Of a stretch of 64,000 nt of DNA, positions 48,425-58,125 are shown in pieces. The notes under the pieces were generated by a model that saw nothing but the letters and a program-made list of their open reading frames with translations, was not told the DNA's origin and made no database searches. The DNA lies in NCBI GenBank assembly GCA_003508835.1, contig PUFA01000066.1, positions 2,666,001-2,730,000 on the forward strand, written 5' to 3'. Source of the DNA: Eonycteris spelaea (Eukaryota > Chordata > Mammalia > Chiroptera > Pteropodidae). How positions within the stretch are numbered: the stretch's first letter is position 1; every line of letters starts with the position of its first letter. Both the position numbers and the translations under genes were made by a program.

Positions 48425-49648
48425 CTATCTATACACGAGATGGGAGAACTGGGTGGACTTGTAGTTCAGCTGGTTGTTGGGCATGAACTTGTGCAGCTCA
48501 CTCTTTTTGCAGCAGGGGTCAAAATGGTAGGCGATGAGGCAGGCATCGCAGGAAACTTTTGAACACTGGGTGCAGGTGTTGGTGGCACCTGGGCGATTAC
48601 AGAAGCCACAACGGGAGGTGGCTGCGGTGGAGGGCTTGGATTTTGAATGGAGGTGCGCCAGCCGGTCAGGGGCCTGAGTCTGGCCTGCATACTTTTCCCT
48701 CAGAGATGACCCGTGGGCCAGGCTGTCATGGGTGGAGGCCTTGCTGGGGAAGACGCTGGGCTTGGAGGCCGGAGGACAGGGGAGCAGACTGTCACAGCGC
48801 TGGCACAGGCTGGAGCTGCAGGCCAGGCCGCAGTTTTGGCACTTGGATAGGGCAGACTCTTTGGCGGGGGGCGAGCGCTTGTGGTAGAGCGGGTGGGCAT
48901 CATTTCTGACCAGCCACACATCCGGCCGCAGGGCGTCCTGCCTCCGGTATGTGGCCCTAGGTTCCGAGTCTGTGTACAGATCCACGTCATCCTGAGCGGA
49001 GAGGTATGTGCCGCGCATCAGGCCAAGGCCGTTGTTGGGGGAGGGGAGCGGAAGGTCATCCGGGCTGCCATGGGGGGAGCTGGACATGGTCAGGAGTGAG
49101 GGGGACGGGCGGATGATCTCGTCCTTGAGGTCGTCCCCCACGTCTGCTGCCACAGGCTCCTTCCGCAGGCTCAACGAGGCCTTCAGGGGCGGCTTCCGGC
49201 TCTCCCAGTAGCTGTCGTAGGCGTCTACTGACCTTGACGGCTTGGTCACACGGGGCTTGTAGTAGTCCTTGGCCGCCCGCTCGCTGGCCGACTTCTGAAG
49301 CGCCACACGGGCCATTGAGGCTGTCAGGTGCTCCCGGCTCTCGGCCCGCCGCCGCAGGGGTCGGAGCAGCCCGCACGTCCTCTGCACTGCTCTTACGCTC
49401 GCTCACGACGTCCAGCTCAGAGTAGCCCTTGTCCTTGACTTGTGAGTGGATTTCCAGCATCTGTTCACATCCACTTTGGCCAGAAAGAGTTCGAAGGAGA
49501 CCATCTTCACCTGGAGGGTCTCCACAAACTCTTTGAGCTTGTACGCAGAACCCAACTCGGGCACGTAGCCCATGTAATTCAAGATGGTTTGGATGTCCTC
49601 TTCCAGGAGCGTGGACTTGACGTAATAAACGAAGGGGCCTGTGTAAGT
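48425..49648 (-). CDS. SPATA2: SPATA2 exon 3 coding part, three 1-base deletions
   Basis: Starts [18 protein letters not shown] after acceptor cttcctcctag and ends FSHLVYR with TAG at 48427-48425. It encodes the end of the PUB-like domain ([25 protein letters not shown]), then [20 protein letters not shown]. The HOIP-binding PIM is [12 protein letters not shown], whose Tyr falls at residue 338 if the length is 520. Two cysteine clusters follow ([16 protein letters not shown] and [20 protein letters not shown]...), likely zinc-binding. The observed 1224 nt lack three bases: one near 49470 (GA-TGT for Glu-Cys), one near 49369-49372 (three C where four are expected) and one near 49357-49361. The first would cause a stop within 25 codons. 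After the third the original frame is restored. Confidence 0.96.
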
Positions 49649-50561
49649 CTAGGAGGAAGGGGGGCAGAAAAAGAGGCGGGCCTCTCTCTCTGAGACACAC
49701 AAGGGAGACTTGCCTCAAGGCACAACACCTCCAAGTCGGAACGAGCGCGGGGAACCGCAGAAAGGGAAGGGAATGATCTCAACAGCTTCTCCCTACAGAG
49801 GCAGAGGCTAATGCTCACCAACAGCTCCGCAGGCTGGTGTGAAGGAAGCGACACATCACTCCTTTCCTAAGTGTAGGGAACAAAGCCACTTGCTTTCTAC
49901 ATGGGGCACAGCAGCTCTGTTCCCTACGAGGAACAGGCAAACTCGGAGAAGAGAAGGGACTGGATCAGAGGCAGGTGTCTGATGAAGAATGGGGATATCC
50001 CTTTCTGGCATTTCTACAAAGGTCTGATGTATATGTCAGGCTTAAGAGCCTGATTTGGTAGAAAGCCTCCTGAGCCATCACTGCCTTCAAAATGACAGAG
50101 AAGTCTCTCTCCTGTTATGCCTGGATGTCCATGGCAGCCTCCTAACTGGTCTCCCCACCCCACTCCTGCCCTACTATTGCTGCTGCCTGCACCAGCCAGA
50201 AGGATTCCCTTCAACTATAATCTGATCCCAGCCTGCCTCACTTCCCAGCCCACTTCGGATAAATCCATGCCCTGGGCTTCAAGGTCCTGCACAACCAGGG
50301 TGCTGCCTGCCTATCTGACCTCCCAGCTGCAGATGTGAGCTGCCAGGGATGGGTACCCAGCTAAAAGATGACATCGGACAGGAAGGCAAGGCCAGGGAGC
50401 CGGGGAATCCTGGTTGTTATCTCAAAGGCAGTGGGGACCACGGGAGGGTCCGCGGGCAGAAGAGGGATGTGATTGGACTGGCATAAGACCTGTCGAGACG
50501 GGCTGGAAGGGGCAAGAACATGGAAGGGAGACCGGGGTGGCGGCCCTTCCCTAGGCCTTAC
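49649..50561 (-). other. SPATA2: SPATA2 intron 2
   Basis: GT-AG intron (donor gtaagg, acceptor cctcctag on the minus strand) of about 0.9 kb. It contains an L2-derived stretch at about 50110-50335. Confidence 0.93.
50110..50335 (+). repeat. L2 LINE fragment
   Basis: Contains catggcagcctcctaactgg, tccccaccccactcctgccc and tcaaggtcctgcacaaccag, typical L2 3' region text. Confidence 0.65.
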
Positions 50562-51004
50562 CTTGATGCTTCGGAATTCCTTCTTCCACGGGTAGAGGAA
50601 GAGGTTGATGCCCACCGTTTCCAGCACGCTGAAGGCGCAGTGTAAAGCCCGCAGGCTGGAGGAGCTCAGGGCACGCAGGGAGCTCTCAACCACCTCGTAG
50701 AACTGGATCAGCCGGAATCGATAAAACGGATCCACCTTGTGCAGGCTGAGCAGGGTCGAGGCTGCCACCCGCAGGTGCTCGTCACCACCGGGCCGCTGCT
50801 TGCTGGGGGTGGTGTCCACTTTGCTCTCGTGGAACTGCACATACTTCCGAAATAAGTCATCCTTATATTTTGTATCCATTGAACTGGGCTTCCCCATCCG
50901 ATCCAGGGAGGGGGGCTACCTTATCTCCTCCATGGCCTCGGGGTTAGACGCAGGGACATTGCTATAAGCACTGACATGTTGCCCACCTGGACCAGCGGAG
51001 TACT
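50562..51004 (-). CDS. SPATA2: SPATA2 exon 2 with start codon
   Basis: The coding part is 50897-50562, 112 codons in phase 0: [20 protein letters not shown] ... [13 protein letters not shown], the start of the CYLD-binding PUB-like domain. The start at 50897 is chosen because it matches the known SPATA2 N-terminus. Donor AAG|gtaagg. The exon's 5' boundary at 51004 is set by the acceptor ttcttccccttccag. The leader 51004-50898 contains an 18-codon upstream ORF (50977-50921). No indel in this exon. Confidence 0.95.
50921..50977 (-). other. upstream ORF in the SPATA2 leader
   Basis: On the minus strand, an ATG at 50977 opens 18 codons ([18 protein letters not shown]) ending in TAA at 50923-50921, 23 nt before the main start. 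It would be translated before the SPATA2 frame if exon 2 is spliced as annotated. A second in-frame ATG sits at codon 7. Confidence 0.6.
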
Positions 51005-51434
51005 CTGGAAGGGGAAGAACAAGAAGCACATCATTCCTTGAAATGGCCCACGTGCCAGCTGTGGCTGCTAAGGCAAAACAAAACACAGAACTGGCCTGGC
51101 GTGCAGTGGGCACCACCAGCCCTGGGCCACATTCTGCTCATTCATTCAGTGCATTTACTGAGCACATACGACACACAAAGGTTATAGTGGAAACGCGAGG
51201 AACGAGGCCCTTGCCTCGGCTGAACTCACATCTGCTGATGGACTCCACAGGTCTGTCCCTAGCTCACTAATGAAAGATATGACTGGGGGCGCCCGACTGC
51301 TTTTGTGAGAAGGAAAAGTTTTAAAAGACTGACAGACCTGAAGGATGAGGAGTGTGCCAGGCAAAGAGGTGGGCGAAGGGTGTCACAGCAGAGGCGTCAG
51401 CAGGGAGAAGGGCCCTGGGCTAGCTAACACTACC

Positions 51435-51640
51435 AGTGCTGACCACGGGCCAGGTGCTTACCCCACGCTAACACAGTCCGTCTTCGCAAACAATCCTAGG
51501 AGACAGGTGTCACCATAATCTCCATCCCACAGATCTAAAACCTGGGACGTAGAAATTGCTAAACGTTACAGGACTATTAAGAAGCTGAGATCAGAGCTCT
51601 GCCAGTCCGGCTCCAAAGTCCATGCCTGGCCCAGCGTGTC
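51435..51640 (-). repeat. MIR SINE, antisense
   Basis: Contains gaccacgggccaggtgctta, tagaaattgctaaacgttac and gagatcagagctctgccagt, an antisense MIR layout. Confidence 0.75.
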
Positions 51641-52144
51641 CTGCTTTCCCAAGGCAGGGAGGGAAGAAGTGGCTATGAACAGAGAGAAGTTTATGTTGTG
51701 GCTGAAGTGGTGAGGAGAGGGGTGACATGAGATGAAGCTGCAGGCATATGCAGCACCCTGGTCCCCAAGGCCTCGAAGAGCACTTAAAAATGTCACAATC
51801 CTTCCAAGAGCTGTGTGAAGCACCTGTCAGAATTCAAAGCAAGGGGGAAAGGACCGGATCAAATCTGCAATTTTAAAGAGAGACTACGCTGGCCACTGGC
51901 CGCTGGCCCCTGGAGAGCGCCTTTATCTGCCTGACAGGCTGGCTCCCCTTTACCTGGAGAGCAGCTTACAGTTCCGCTGGGAGGAGACACAATGTTCTGA
52001 GCTGGGACACACAGGGTCTATGCGCTTGCTATCTGCTTGGCCACCCGTCAGTAGAACGTGTGCAGATCCAGCAATATTCCTGATGCCATAGTGTTGGAAG
52101 CAAATCGCATTCACTGAGGGACACTGCCAGGGTAGGCAACAAAG

Positions 52145-52300
52145 TACAGTGGTGACAAAGAGATGCTGAAGCCAGACTGCTGGGTGTGAATCCTGGGTCT
52201 GCATCTCAAGGTTACTTGGGCAAATGACTTCACCTCTCTGGCTTTCTCATCTGGAAAAGGGGGTTAATAACGGTACCTGGAGTCCGTAGCTGGTGGAAGG
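52145..52300 (+). repeat. MIR SINE
   Basis: Contains agactgctgggtgtgaatcc, ttgggcaaatgacttcacct and ctcatctggaaaagggggtt, in MIR order. Confidence 0.85.
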
Positions 52301-52984
52301 ATCGTATCCAGCCAGTCTACAAAGCTCTTCTGAGTGCTCAGAGGAAGCCCTTGCCAGACGAGCGGCAGCTCCCGGTGTCTGAAGGTGCTGCCTCCCAGCA
52401 TGCCAAGCACTCTCAGCACGGTAAGATCGGAGTGGGGCAAACACCTCTGGCCGGGCCGTAGACGTGCATTTCCACACTCTCCTGCCCTGCCTTTCCTGAC
52501 CACAGCTCCACAGGTGCAGGGATCATGACGAATTACTCAATAATGTAACCAAAGCGCAGTGGCGAAGGAGGCCACGTGCTTCACAAATACCAGCTACCTG
52601 ACTGAAGGAGGCTCCTGCTGGCAGTGGGAGATGGCAAGAGACTGAGAAAGAAGCTGCAGTGGGATGGGACAGACCTGTGGAGTCCATCAGCAGATGCGAG
52701 TTCAGCTCCGGAAGTCCTAAGGGCCTATGAGCCCAGTAGCCGTCACAAGGTCAATAAAATCACCCAGGTCCCAATGACCCACTCGTCTGGCTTCTCCACA
52801 GCTTTGGAGAATAAGAAGCAAGACATGCAGGACACAGGGAGGTCACCTTCTCCCACCCATTACCCTGCCAGTGTTTCAGAGACAAAGAGAACGGATAAGC
52901 TTGAGGAGCACACCAGGCAAACACAAATCCACTTAGGATAAAAGCTACCTCCTAAGCAAGGTCAGAGGCTCTACGTGGTCAGAT

Positions 52985-53415
52985 CCCGGCTCACCTCTCG
53001 TAGCAGTCTTTCCCTTCCCTCTCAGTTCCACCCACACAGACCTTTCTGTCTGTTCCTCGAACACATTAAACTCATCTCTGTCTCAGGACCTTTTTGCACA
53101 TGTTGCTTTTCCACGTTCTCACTCTGATTCTTCCCAAAGCTGGCTCACTCTCAATCGAGCCACGGCTCAAATGTCTTCCTTCAGTGGCCCTCCCTGACAG
53201 CCCCAGCTCAATAACTCCCTCCTTCCCAGTTATCCTGGGATAATCACCATCTGAAATTATCAACTTTATTTACTAGCCTCCTCTCTGTCTCCCCCTTTAC
53301 CCAGAAAGCTCCACAAAGACAAGGACTGCGCTTTTTTTTGTTCACCACGATGCCTAACACAGAGCCCGGCCCTTGGTAGGCGTTTGATACAACGGGTGAA
53401 ATGAACGATGCAAAG
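52985..53415 (+). repeat. L2 LINE 3' end
   Basis: Contains caggacctttttgcacatgt, tggccctccctgacagcccc and tgcctaacacagagcccggc with ttggtaggcgtttgatacaa, the L2 3'-end signature. Confidence 0.85.
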
Positions 53416-53434
53416 GATGTAAGTTCATGATACC

Positions 53435-53595
53435 ACTCCTTCGGGTTCGCATTTAGCCTCCCAAGAACCCTGGGAGATCAGCTAGAGAGAAAAGGAACAG
53501 AGGCTCCACGACACGCTCTAAGTAGCTCAGGGTTAGTAAAGGGCAAGATTTCAAGCCTGGCCTTCTAACTTGGCACCTGTATTCCTCCCACCTCT
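53435..53595 (-). repeat. MIR SINE, antisense
   Basis: Contains agcctcccaagaaccctggg and gtagctcagggttagtaaag, an antisense MIR layout. Confidence 0.6.
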
Positions 53596-54284
53596 CCAGG
53601 ACTCCTGAGTTCAACGAGTATTTATGCAGCTCCTGCCTCATGCCAGGCCCTGGGCTGGGTGCAGGTGGGGAGGGGGGGCGTGGAAGGGGATATGGGGTAG
53701 GTAGGAGCAGTAATGGACAGCAGTTGAGAAGACACAGCCCTGCCCTCAACTCCAGCTTAAAGAGCGTACTGTCTAGCATCAAAGTATGGGTATTCTCTTA
53801 AAAAAATAAAACTATTGCAACTGAGAGAAGACATCACTGTCCTTGCTAATAAAAACCCATATGCATTTACCACTTTTTATTTATCAAAGAGAAGCTTTCA
53901 TCCTGCCTCTGTCCCCAAGGACTGTCATTTTTGTACACCTGAAAACAATTTAAACAGAACAGCAAGCCTCCTAAACACTGCTGTGAGTTTTCTACAAGGA
54001 AGTCGCCTCGAGCCCATAGAAGCTGATTTTTTCTTTTAAAGCCAGCCACCCTCAAGCTCAGTGTCTGCTGCTCTGAAATCATACCATAATCCACACCCTT
54101 GTTTATTGCTGGCAAATAAAAAGAAAAAAAGGGATCCAAACAGCCCAGTTGGTGTTCAAAATCCTAAAGTCAAGGATGGGAAACCCGTCTAAGAAGAATC
54201 CTGAACCAACTTAGGCAAGTGAGGAAAAAGGTGAAAGAAAATAAATGCTAAAAGACAGTTAAAGACAGGAACGTGAGAAGGAAA

Positions 54285-54440
54285 CAGTTATTGAGGTCCT
54301 ATGTGCTAAGCACTGGGCTTTTCCGATTCAACTGCATCGACCCGTTTCATCCTCACAGCAACCCTATGAGGAAACCAACAGAGCTTCAAAAGCTCAGAAC
54401 TGCAATATGAACCTGGGTTGGCCGCCCTGAGGCCTGTGCT
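54285..54440 (-). repeat. MIR SINE, antisense
   Basis: Contains gaggtcctatgtgctaagca, tcatcctcacagcaacccta and atgaggaaaccaacagagct, an antisense MIR. Confidence 0.75.
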
Positions 54441-54539
54441 TTTCCCCATTTATCTCACTCATTTATTGTTACAGTTAGTACCATTCACCGAGGGATTAGG
54501 ATATGAGGGCCTTCTACTGAGGCTCGATAAAAATTAATG

Positions 54540-54660
54540 AAATCCACCCAACAGCCCCAAGGTTACAGAAGAAACTGACGCTGGGCAAGGACCAAGTCAC
54601 AGGCTAGAAAGAAATGGATCTGAGGTCTGAACCATGGTCTGATGCCAAAACCCTGAATCA
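54540..54660 (-). repeat. MIR-like SINE, antisense
   Basis: Contains ccccaaggttacagaagaaa and ggaccaagtcacaggctaga, resembling the MIR core reversed. Confidence 0.55.
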
Positions 54661-54680
54661 AGCTCTGGGCTGCAGAGCTT

Positions 54681-54921
54681 TTATTTATTTTTTACTTTCC
54701 ATTTATTTATTTATTTTTTAGGCGAGGCGGCCCTTGGTTGACCTCACAGATTGCAAGGACCTTCCTTGTCAGTTTACAATCCCTTACTTTTTTCTTTTTT
54801 TACGCCTAAAGCACCTGGTCTTCCTAGGTGGTCTCCCATCCAAGTACTAACCAGGCCAGACCCTGCTTAGCTTCTGAGATCAGACGGGAACAGGCTTGTT
54901 CAGGGTGGCATGGCCATAGAC
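54681..54921 (-). mobile_element. 5S rRNA-derived SINE (full length, ~241 bp)
   Basis: On the minus strand the element starts gtctatggccatgccaccct, a near match to the 5' end of 5S rRNA. It continues through the complete 5S gene, including intact internal pol III elements (A box region agctaagcagggtctgg, C box region ttggatgggagacc), to about 54801. A ~75-bp unrelated body follows, then an A-rich tail with AATAAATAAATAAAT units. Imperfect target-site-like duplications flank it: tgcagagctt at 54671-54680 and tgcaaggtctt at 54922-54932. The head + body + tail + duplication layout marks a retroposed SINE. 5S-derived SINEs are established in fruit bats; the exact family here is not verified. Confidence 0.85.
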
Positions 54922-56219
54922 TGCAAGGTCTTAAGTAAAGCTGCCCTGTACATCTGCTGGACAACACTACTTCAAAGGGCTCAGCTAAGCTAGAATGCCC
55001 TGTGGCCGGGCAAGCAGAGCTGAGTTCCAAAAATTCCTGTAGTAGCAAAATTCACATCTTCCCACACAAAATTAGGCTGGAAGAGCTACAAAGCTCTATG
55101 ATGTAAGCTCAAGGGCCAAGGAAAGAGGCTGGCCAGAGACCGGCCAGTGGTAAGGCAGCTGACATCATCCGTCCTGAATACATTTTCTGAGAATACAGAC
55201 TGCATTATAGCTGGTCGGGTCATAGCTGGTATCTTTTCTGAGCACAGAACCAGCAATCTATTCCCAGCACTCTGCAAGAAACAAAAACACGCTCACTGCA
55301 AAAACAGCGTGGTTACAGGAGACCAGACAGCGCAGTGACACAAGCTGTTAATTTCTCCAAGCAACCCAAGGACTGGAAAGCCAAGACGTGCCAGTCTGGC
55401 GGAAAATAAAAAAGGCACTGTGAACATCCCTTACAGAGTTAGATAGGTGCCTAGAGCCAATGAGCCTGGTCAGCACTTTCTGCACCCACAATATCTGCGC
55501 CCCTTTTAAAAGCAAATCAATGGACAGATAGATGTCACAGTCAGGGAGGGGGTGGCTTTTTAATTTATTTTTTTAAATATCTCAAAGGAAAGCTGTGTCT
55601 GTTTAAAACCCTACTGATGGAACTGAAATGATTCTGGGTAGCAAAGCATTAGCTTGGCTTTACCTCAGCTGGCCCATTCAAGCAGAAATGTTCCCCAAGC
55701 AGCATTTGAAGGCGCCCCCTCCCTGCACAGACTGGAGCTATTTTGGTCCCAGCACTGCCCCAGTCCACAGGTTTACAGATCTAGCTTCAGCGGGCTCAGA
55801 GTTCCTTCAGCCTCCAAACAGCACCGGGGCGAGAGCAGTTCAACCCCCTCCACCTCCGCACCCGACTCCTTTGCACTCATTCCAAGACGGAGGCTCCAAA
55901 GACACAGCCAAGGCACCTTCCACTGGTTGTGAAACACCAGAGAGTCCCCACACCCCAACCAGATTCCAGAGAGATACAGAGACAGGCCTTCCAAGCCTCT
56001 GAAAATAACCTCGGCGGTGCTGAAATTGGGCTTCCCTAGTGGCAGCTGCCTCTCGGAGGGGCTCTGAAAGAAGCGGTTTTTTTCTCCCTGCAGGGGACAG
56101 AAGCTGGCGGCTGCTATTCCCAGCCTGATAATTCCTACAGCCCCGGAGAGCTACATCAGCTGTGAAAAACACCCTTGTCCCAAACTCGGGCCCTCCCCAC
56201 GGGTCTGCGAATGAATTAG

Positions 56220-56410
56220 CAGCCGCTATCATGTACTGGACGCCTGCTGTATGCCAGAGACCGTGCTTCACACGCATCTCATCCCATCCCCACTACGGTA
56301 CTAGCCGGGAGGTTCACTCCCATTTAACTAATTAGACAACTGAGGCTCGGGAGATGAAATGACTTGTCCAAGGTCACATAGTGAGTACAAACCCAAGTCT
56401 GCCGCCAAAA
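56220..56410 (-). repeat. MIR SINE, antisense
   Basis: Contains tgctgtatgccagagaccgt, gacaactgaggctcgggaga and tgacttgtccaaggtcacat, an antisense MIR about 0.4 kb from the SPATA2 first exon. Confidence 0.85.
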
Positions 56411-56733
56411 ACTGGGTTGGGGGCCACTGAGCAGTAACTGCCCACGGTGGAATGGGGGTGTCCTCCTGCTCCATTAGTCGCCGAAGAGGGGGGTGTTGCT
56501 CCTGAGCTTCCCTGAACCACCCTTGGCTGGTCCTAGGTGTCTGCGAGGCAGCCCTTGGGGGAGGACAAGCTGAGACCCCGGAGCGCCGGAAAGGCCGGCC
56601 CACCACCAGTCGCCTCAGCCAGCCGGCCGCGAGAGGACTTAGCTCCCTGACCGCCAAGCCCCGCGGCGTCGGGCGCCCCCTGCGCCCGGGGAAGCCCCAG
56701 AGGCCGTTTCCGCCCACGGCTGCCCACACTCAC

Positions 56734-56900
56734 CTAAGCACTGCCGCCGAGGACGCCCCGGCCGGAGGAAGCGAGAAGGAGCCGCGGCCGCCGCCGGAGC
56801 CGGGCCCGGCTGGGCTCTCGCTGCTCCGGCCGGCTGCAAGAGAGCGAAACCAGTACTCCGGGCCAGCGGCGACCCGGAAGCACTCGACCAGGAAGTGACG
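56734..56900 (-). other. SPATA2: SPATA2 noncoding exon 1
   Basis: The 3' boundary is a strong donor on the minus strand, GCTTAG|gtgagt, at 56734. The 5' end is not defined by sequence; the ETS-like cores around 56885-56900 are a plausible start region. No ATG-led coding sequence connects to exon 2, so it is leader only. Confidence 0.7.
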
Positions 56901-57132
56901 TCCCTAGGAGGCGGGCCCAAAGGGAGGCCAGGCCGCGGCTGCGCGCTGGGCCGGGGAAAGGCCGATGCCCACGGGCGGCGAAGGAAGGAGCGGGAGGCAG
57001 AAGAGCAAGCACAGAAGTCGTAGACTCCCGCTTCGAGGACTAAAGGACTGCTGCCCCGGAGGGGGCTAGGACCCGGAAATAAACGGGCCGGAAGTTACGC
57101 ACACCGTCGGCCCCGGAATGGCAGCTAGCCGG

Positions 57133-57146
57133 GTTGTCATGGAAAC
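57133..57146. promoter_or_regulatory. X-box-like RFX site
   Basis: GTTGTCATGGAAAC is one or two changes from the palindromic RFX X-box GTTGCCATGGCAAC and lies within the CpG island about 240 bp upstream of SPATA2 exon 1. Confidence 0.6.
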
Positions 57147-57384
57147 CGGTAAGCGGCGTCTCGGAGCTGCTAATGCAGATTGAGCGACCCCCGGACCTGA
57201 CCTCGTGGAGGTGATCCCCGAAGTGCGCTCCCGATTGCACCTGAGCGGGAGCTGACAGTTGGATCCCTTGCCTCCATTTTTACAGGCGAAAATACCGAGG
57301 CTTAAAGAGCGCAAGAGGTGCCCAGGATCACCTGAGACTGAATCTAGCCTTGGAAGGACTGTTGATGTTACAGTCTGTCGTTAA

Positions 57385-57610
57385 GAGTAGGGTCCCAGCT
57401 TTGCCTTTGCCAGTTGCTAGCTGTGTGACCTTGAGCAAGTTACTTAACCTCGCCGAGCCTCAGTTTTTTTTCACCTGTAAAATGGAATAATAATAGTACA
57501 GCCTCATGAGATTCATATGAAAATTAAATAAGTTTATAATTAAATTAGTTTATATATGGAAACTGCTTATTACAATAGTTGGCATATAGTAAGGATCTAA
57601 ATAGGTTTTG
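57385..57610 (+). repeat. MIR SINE, near full length
   Basis: Contains gccagttgctagctgtgtga, ccttgagcaagttacttaac, acctgtaaaatggaataata and ttggcatatagtaaggatct, in MIR order. Confidence 0.92.
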
Positions 57611-57889
57611 CTTTTTTAAATGGAAGTCAGCGTTGGGGAAGACCAAGGCAAAATATTGCCTCCTCACCTTGTGACTTTTCATCAGTCACCTGGCAGTACC
57701 CGGATGGTCTACATTGGCATGGATACTGGTGGCTTGTCACTTCACTTAATGGATTTGTCTATACTCCCACCCACCACAATGCCCATGAGCTCCCTGAGTA
57801 CTCGTTTTGTGGTTAACCACTCACTGAATCCTTAGTGCTTGCAAAGTCAAAACTATTGAACATACTTGTGATTGAACCATTTATTATCT

Positions 57890-58125
57890 CTCTCTTACCT
57901 ACCTAGACATTTATTAAAGACTCAAAGCCTACTCCGTGCCAAGTTCCCTTCCTCCAACATGCTCTTGGCTCCCTGGACTTACCCTACTCTTCGCCCCTCT
58001 GGCTTCTGTGCCTCTATATGCCATTCATTCCATGTAAATGTCTTTCCCCTCACCTTGTCCCCTCCTTGCTTTCTTGGCTTCCAGCCCCAGCTCAGCCCTC
58101 ACACCTCTTCTGAAACTTTCTCTGA
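57890..58125 (+). repeat. L2 LINE fragment
   Basis: Contains tacctagacatttattaaag, ctcttcgcccctctggcttc and ttcttggcttccagccccag, resembling L2 3' text. Confidence 0.5.

Larger units (their letters stand above)
51005..56733 (-). other. SPATA2: SPATA2 intron 1
   Basis: GT-AG intron of about 5.7 kb (donor gtgagt at 56733, acceptor ccccttccag). It contains MIR and L2 copies and a 5S-headed SINE, listed separately. 55000-56200 shows nothing I recognise. Confidence 0.9.
46265..56900 (-). other. SPATA2: SPATA2 gene body
   Basis: The complete gene on the minus strand: noncoding exon 1 (about 56900-56734) in a CpG island, intron 1 (56733-51005), exon 2 (51004-50562) with the start codon at 50897, intron 2 (50561-49649), and exon 3 with the remaining CDS (49648-48425) and a ~2.1-kb 3' UTR. 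SPATA2 bridges the deubiquitinase CYLD, through its N-terminal PUB-like domain, to the PUB domain of HOIP in the linear ubiquitin assembly complex, through a short PIM motif, and so modulates TNF-receptor signalling and necroptosis. The observed CDS totals 1560 nt; three single-base deletions in exon 3 account for the missing bases of a 1563-nt, 520-residue frame, which equals the human length. Confidence 0.96.
56530..57200. promoter_or_regulatory. CpG island / SPATA2 promoter region
   Basis: A dense run of CG dinucleotides in high-GC DNA surrounding SPATA2 exon 1, in sharp contrast to the flanks. It contains a joined ETS-CRE-like site AGGAAGTGACGTC (56891-56903), GGAAGT and GGAAA ETS-type cores (57072-57097) and an RFX X-box-like GTTGTCATGGAAAC (57133-57146). 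No TATA box is obvious, as expected for a housekeeping promoter. Confidence 0.85.

Noticed and set aside
48425..50897. SPATA2 as a pseudogene because of frameshifts
   Set aside because: Introns, splice sites, UTRs and CpG-island promoter are all present, the protein is conserved on both sides of each deletion, and the restored length equals the family length.
54801..54921. Functional 5S rRNA gene
   Set aside because: The head carries several substitutions, is joined to a foreign body and A-rich tail, and is flanked by target-site-like repeats, so it is a retroposed SINE rather than a 5S gene.
56030..56060. Resemblance of gggcttccctagtggcagct to the head of cetartiodactyl SINEs
   Set aside because: The similarity stops after about 15 bases and no SINE body or tail follows.
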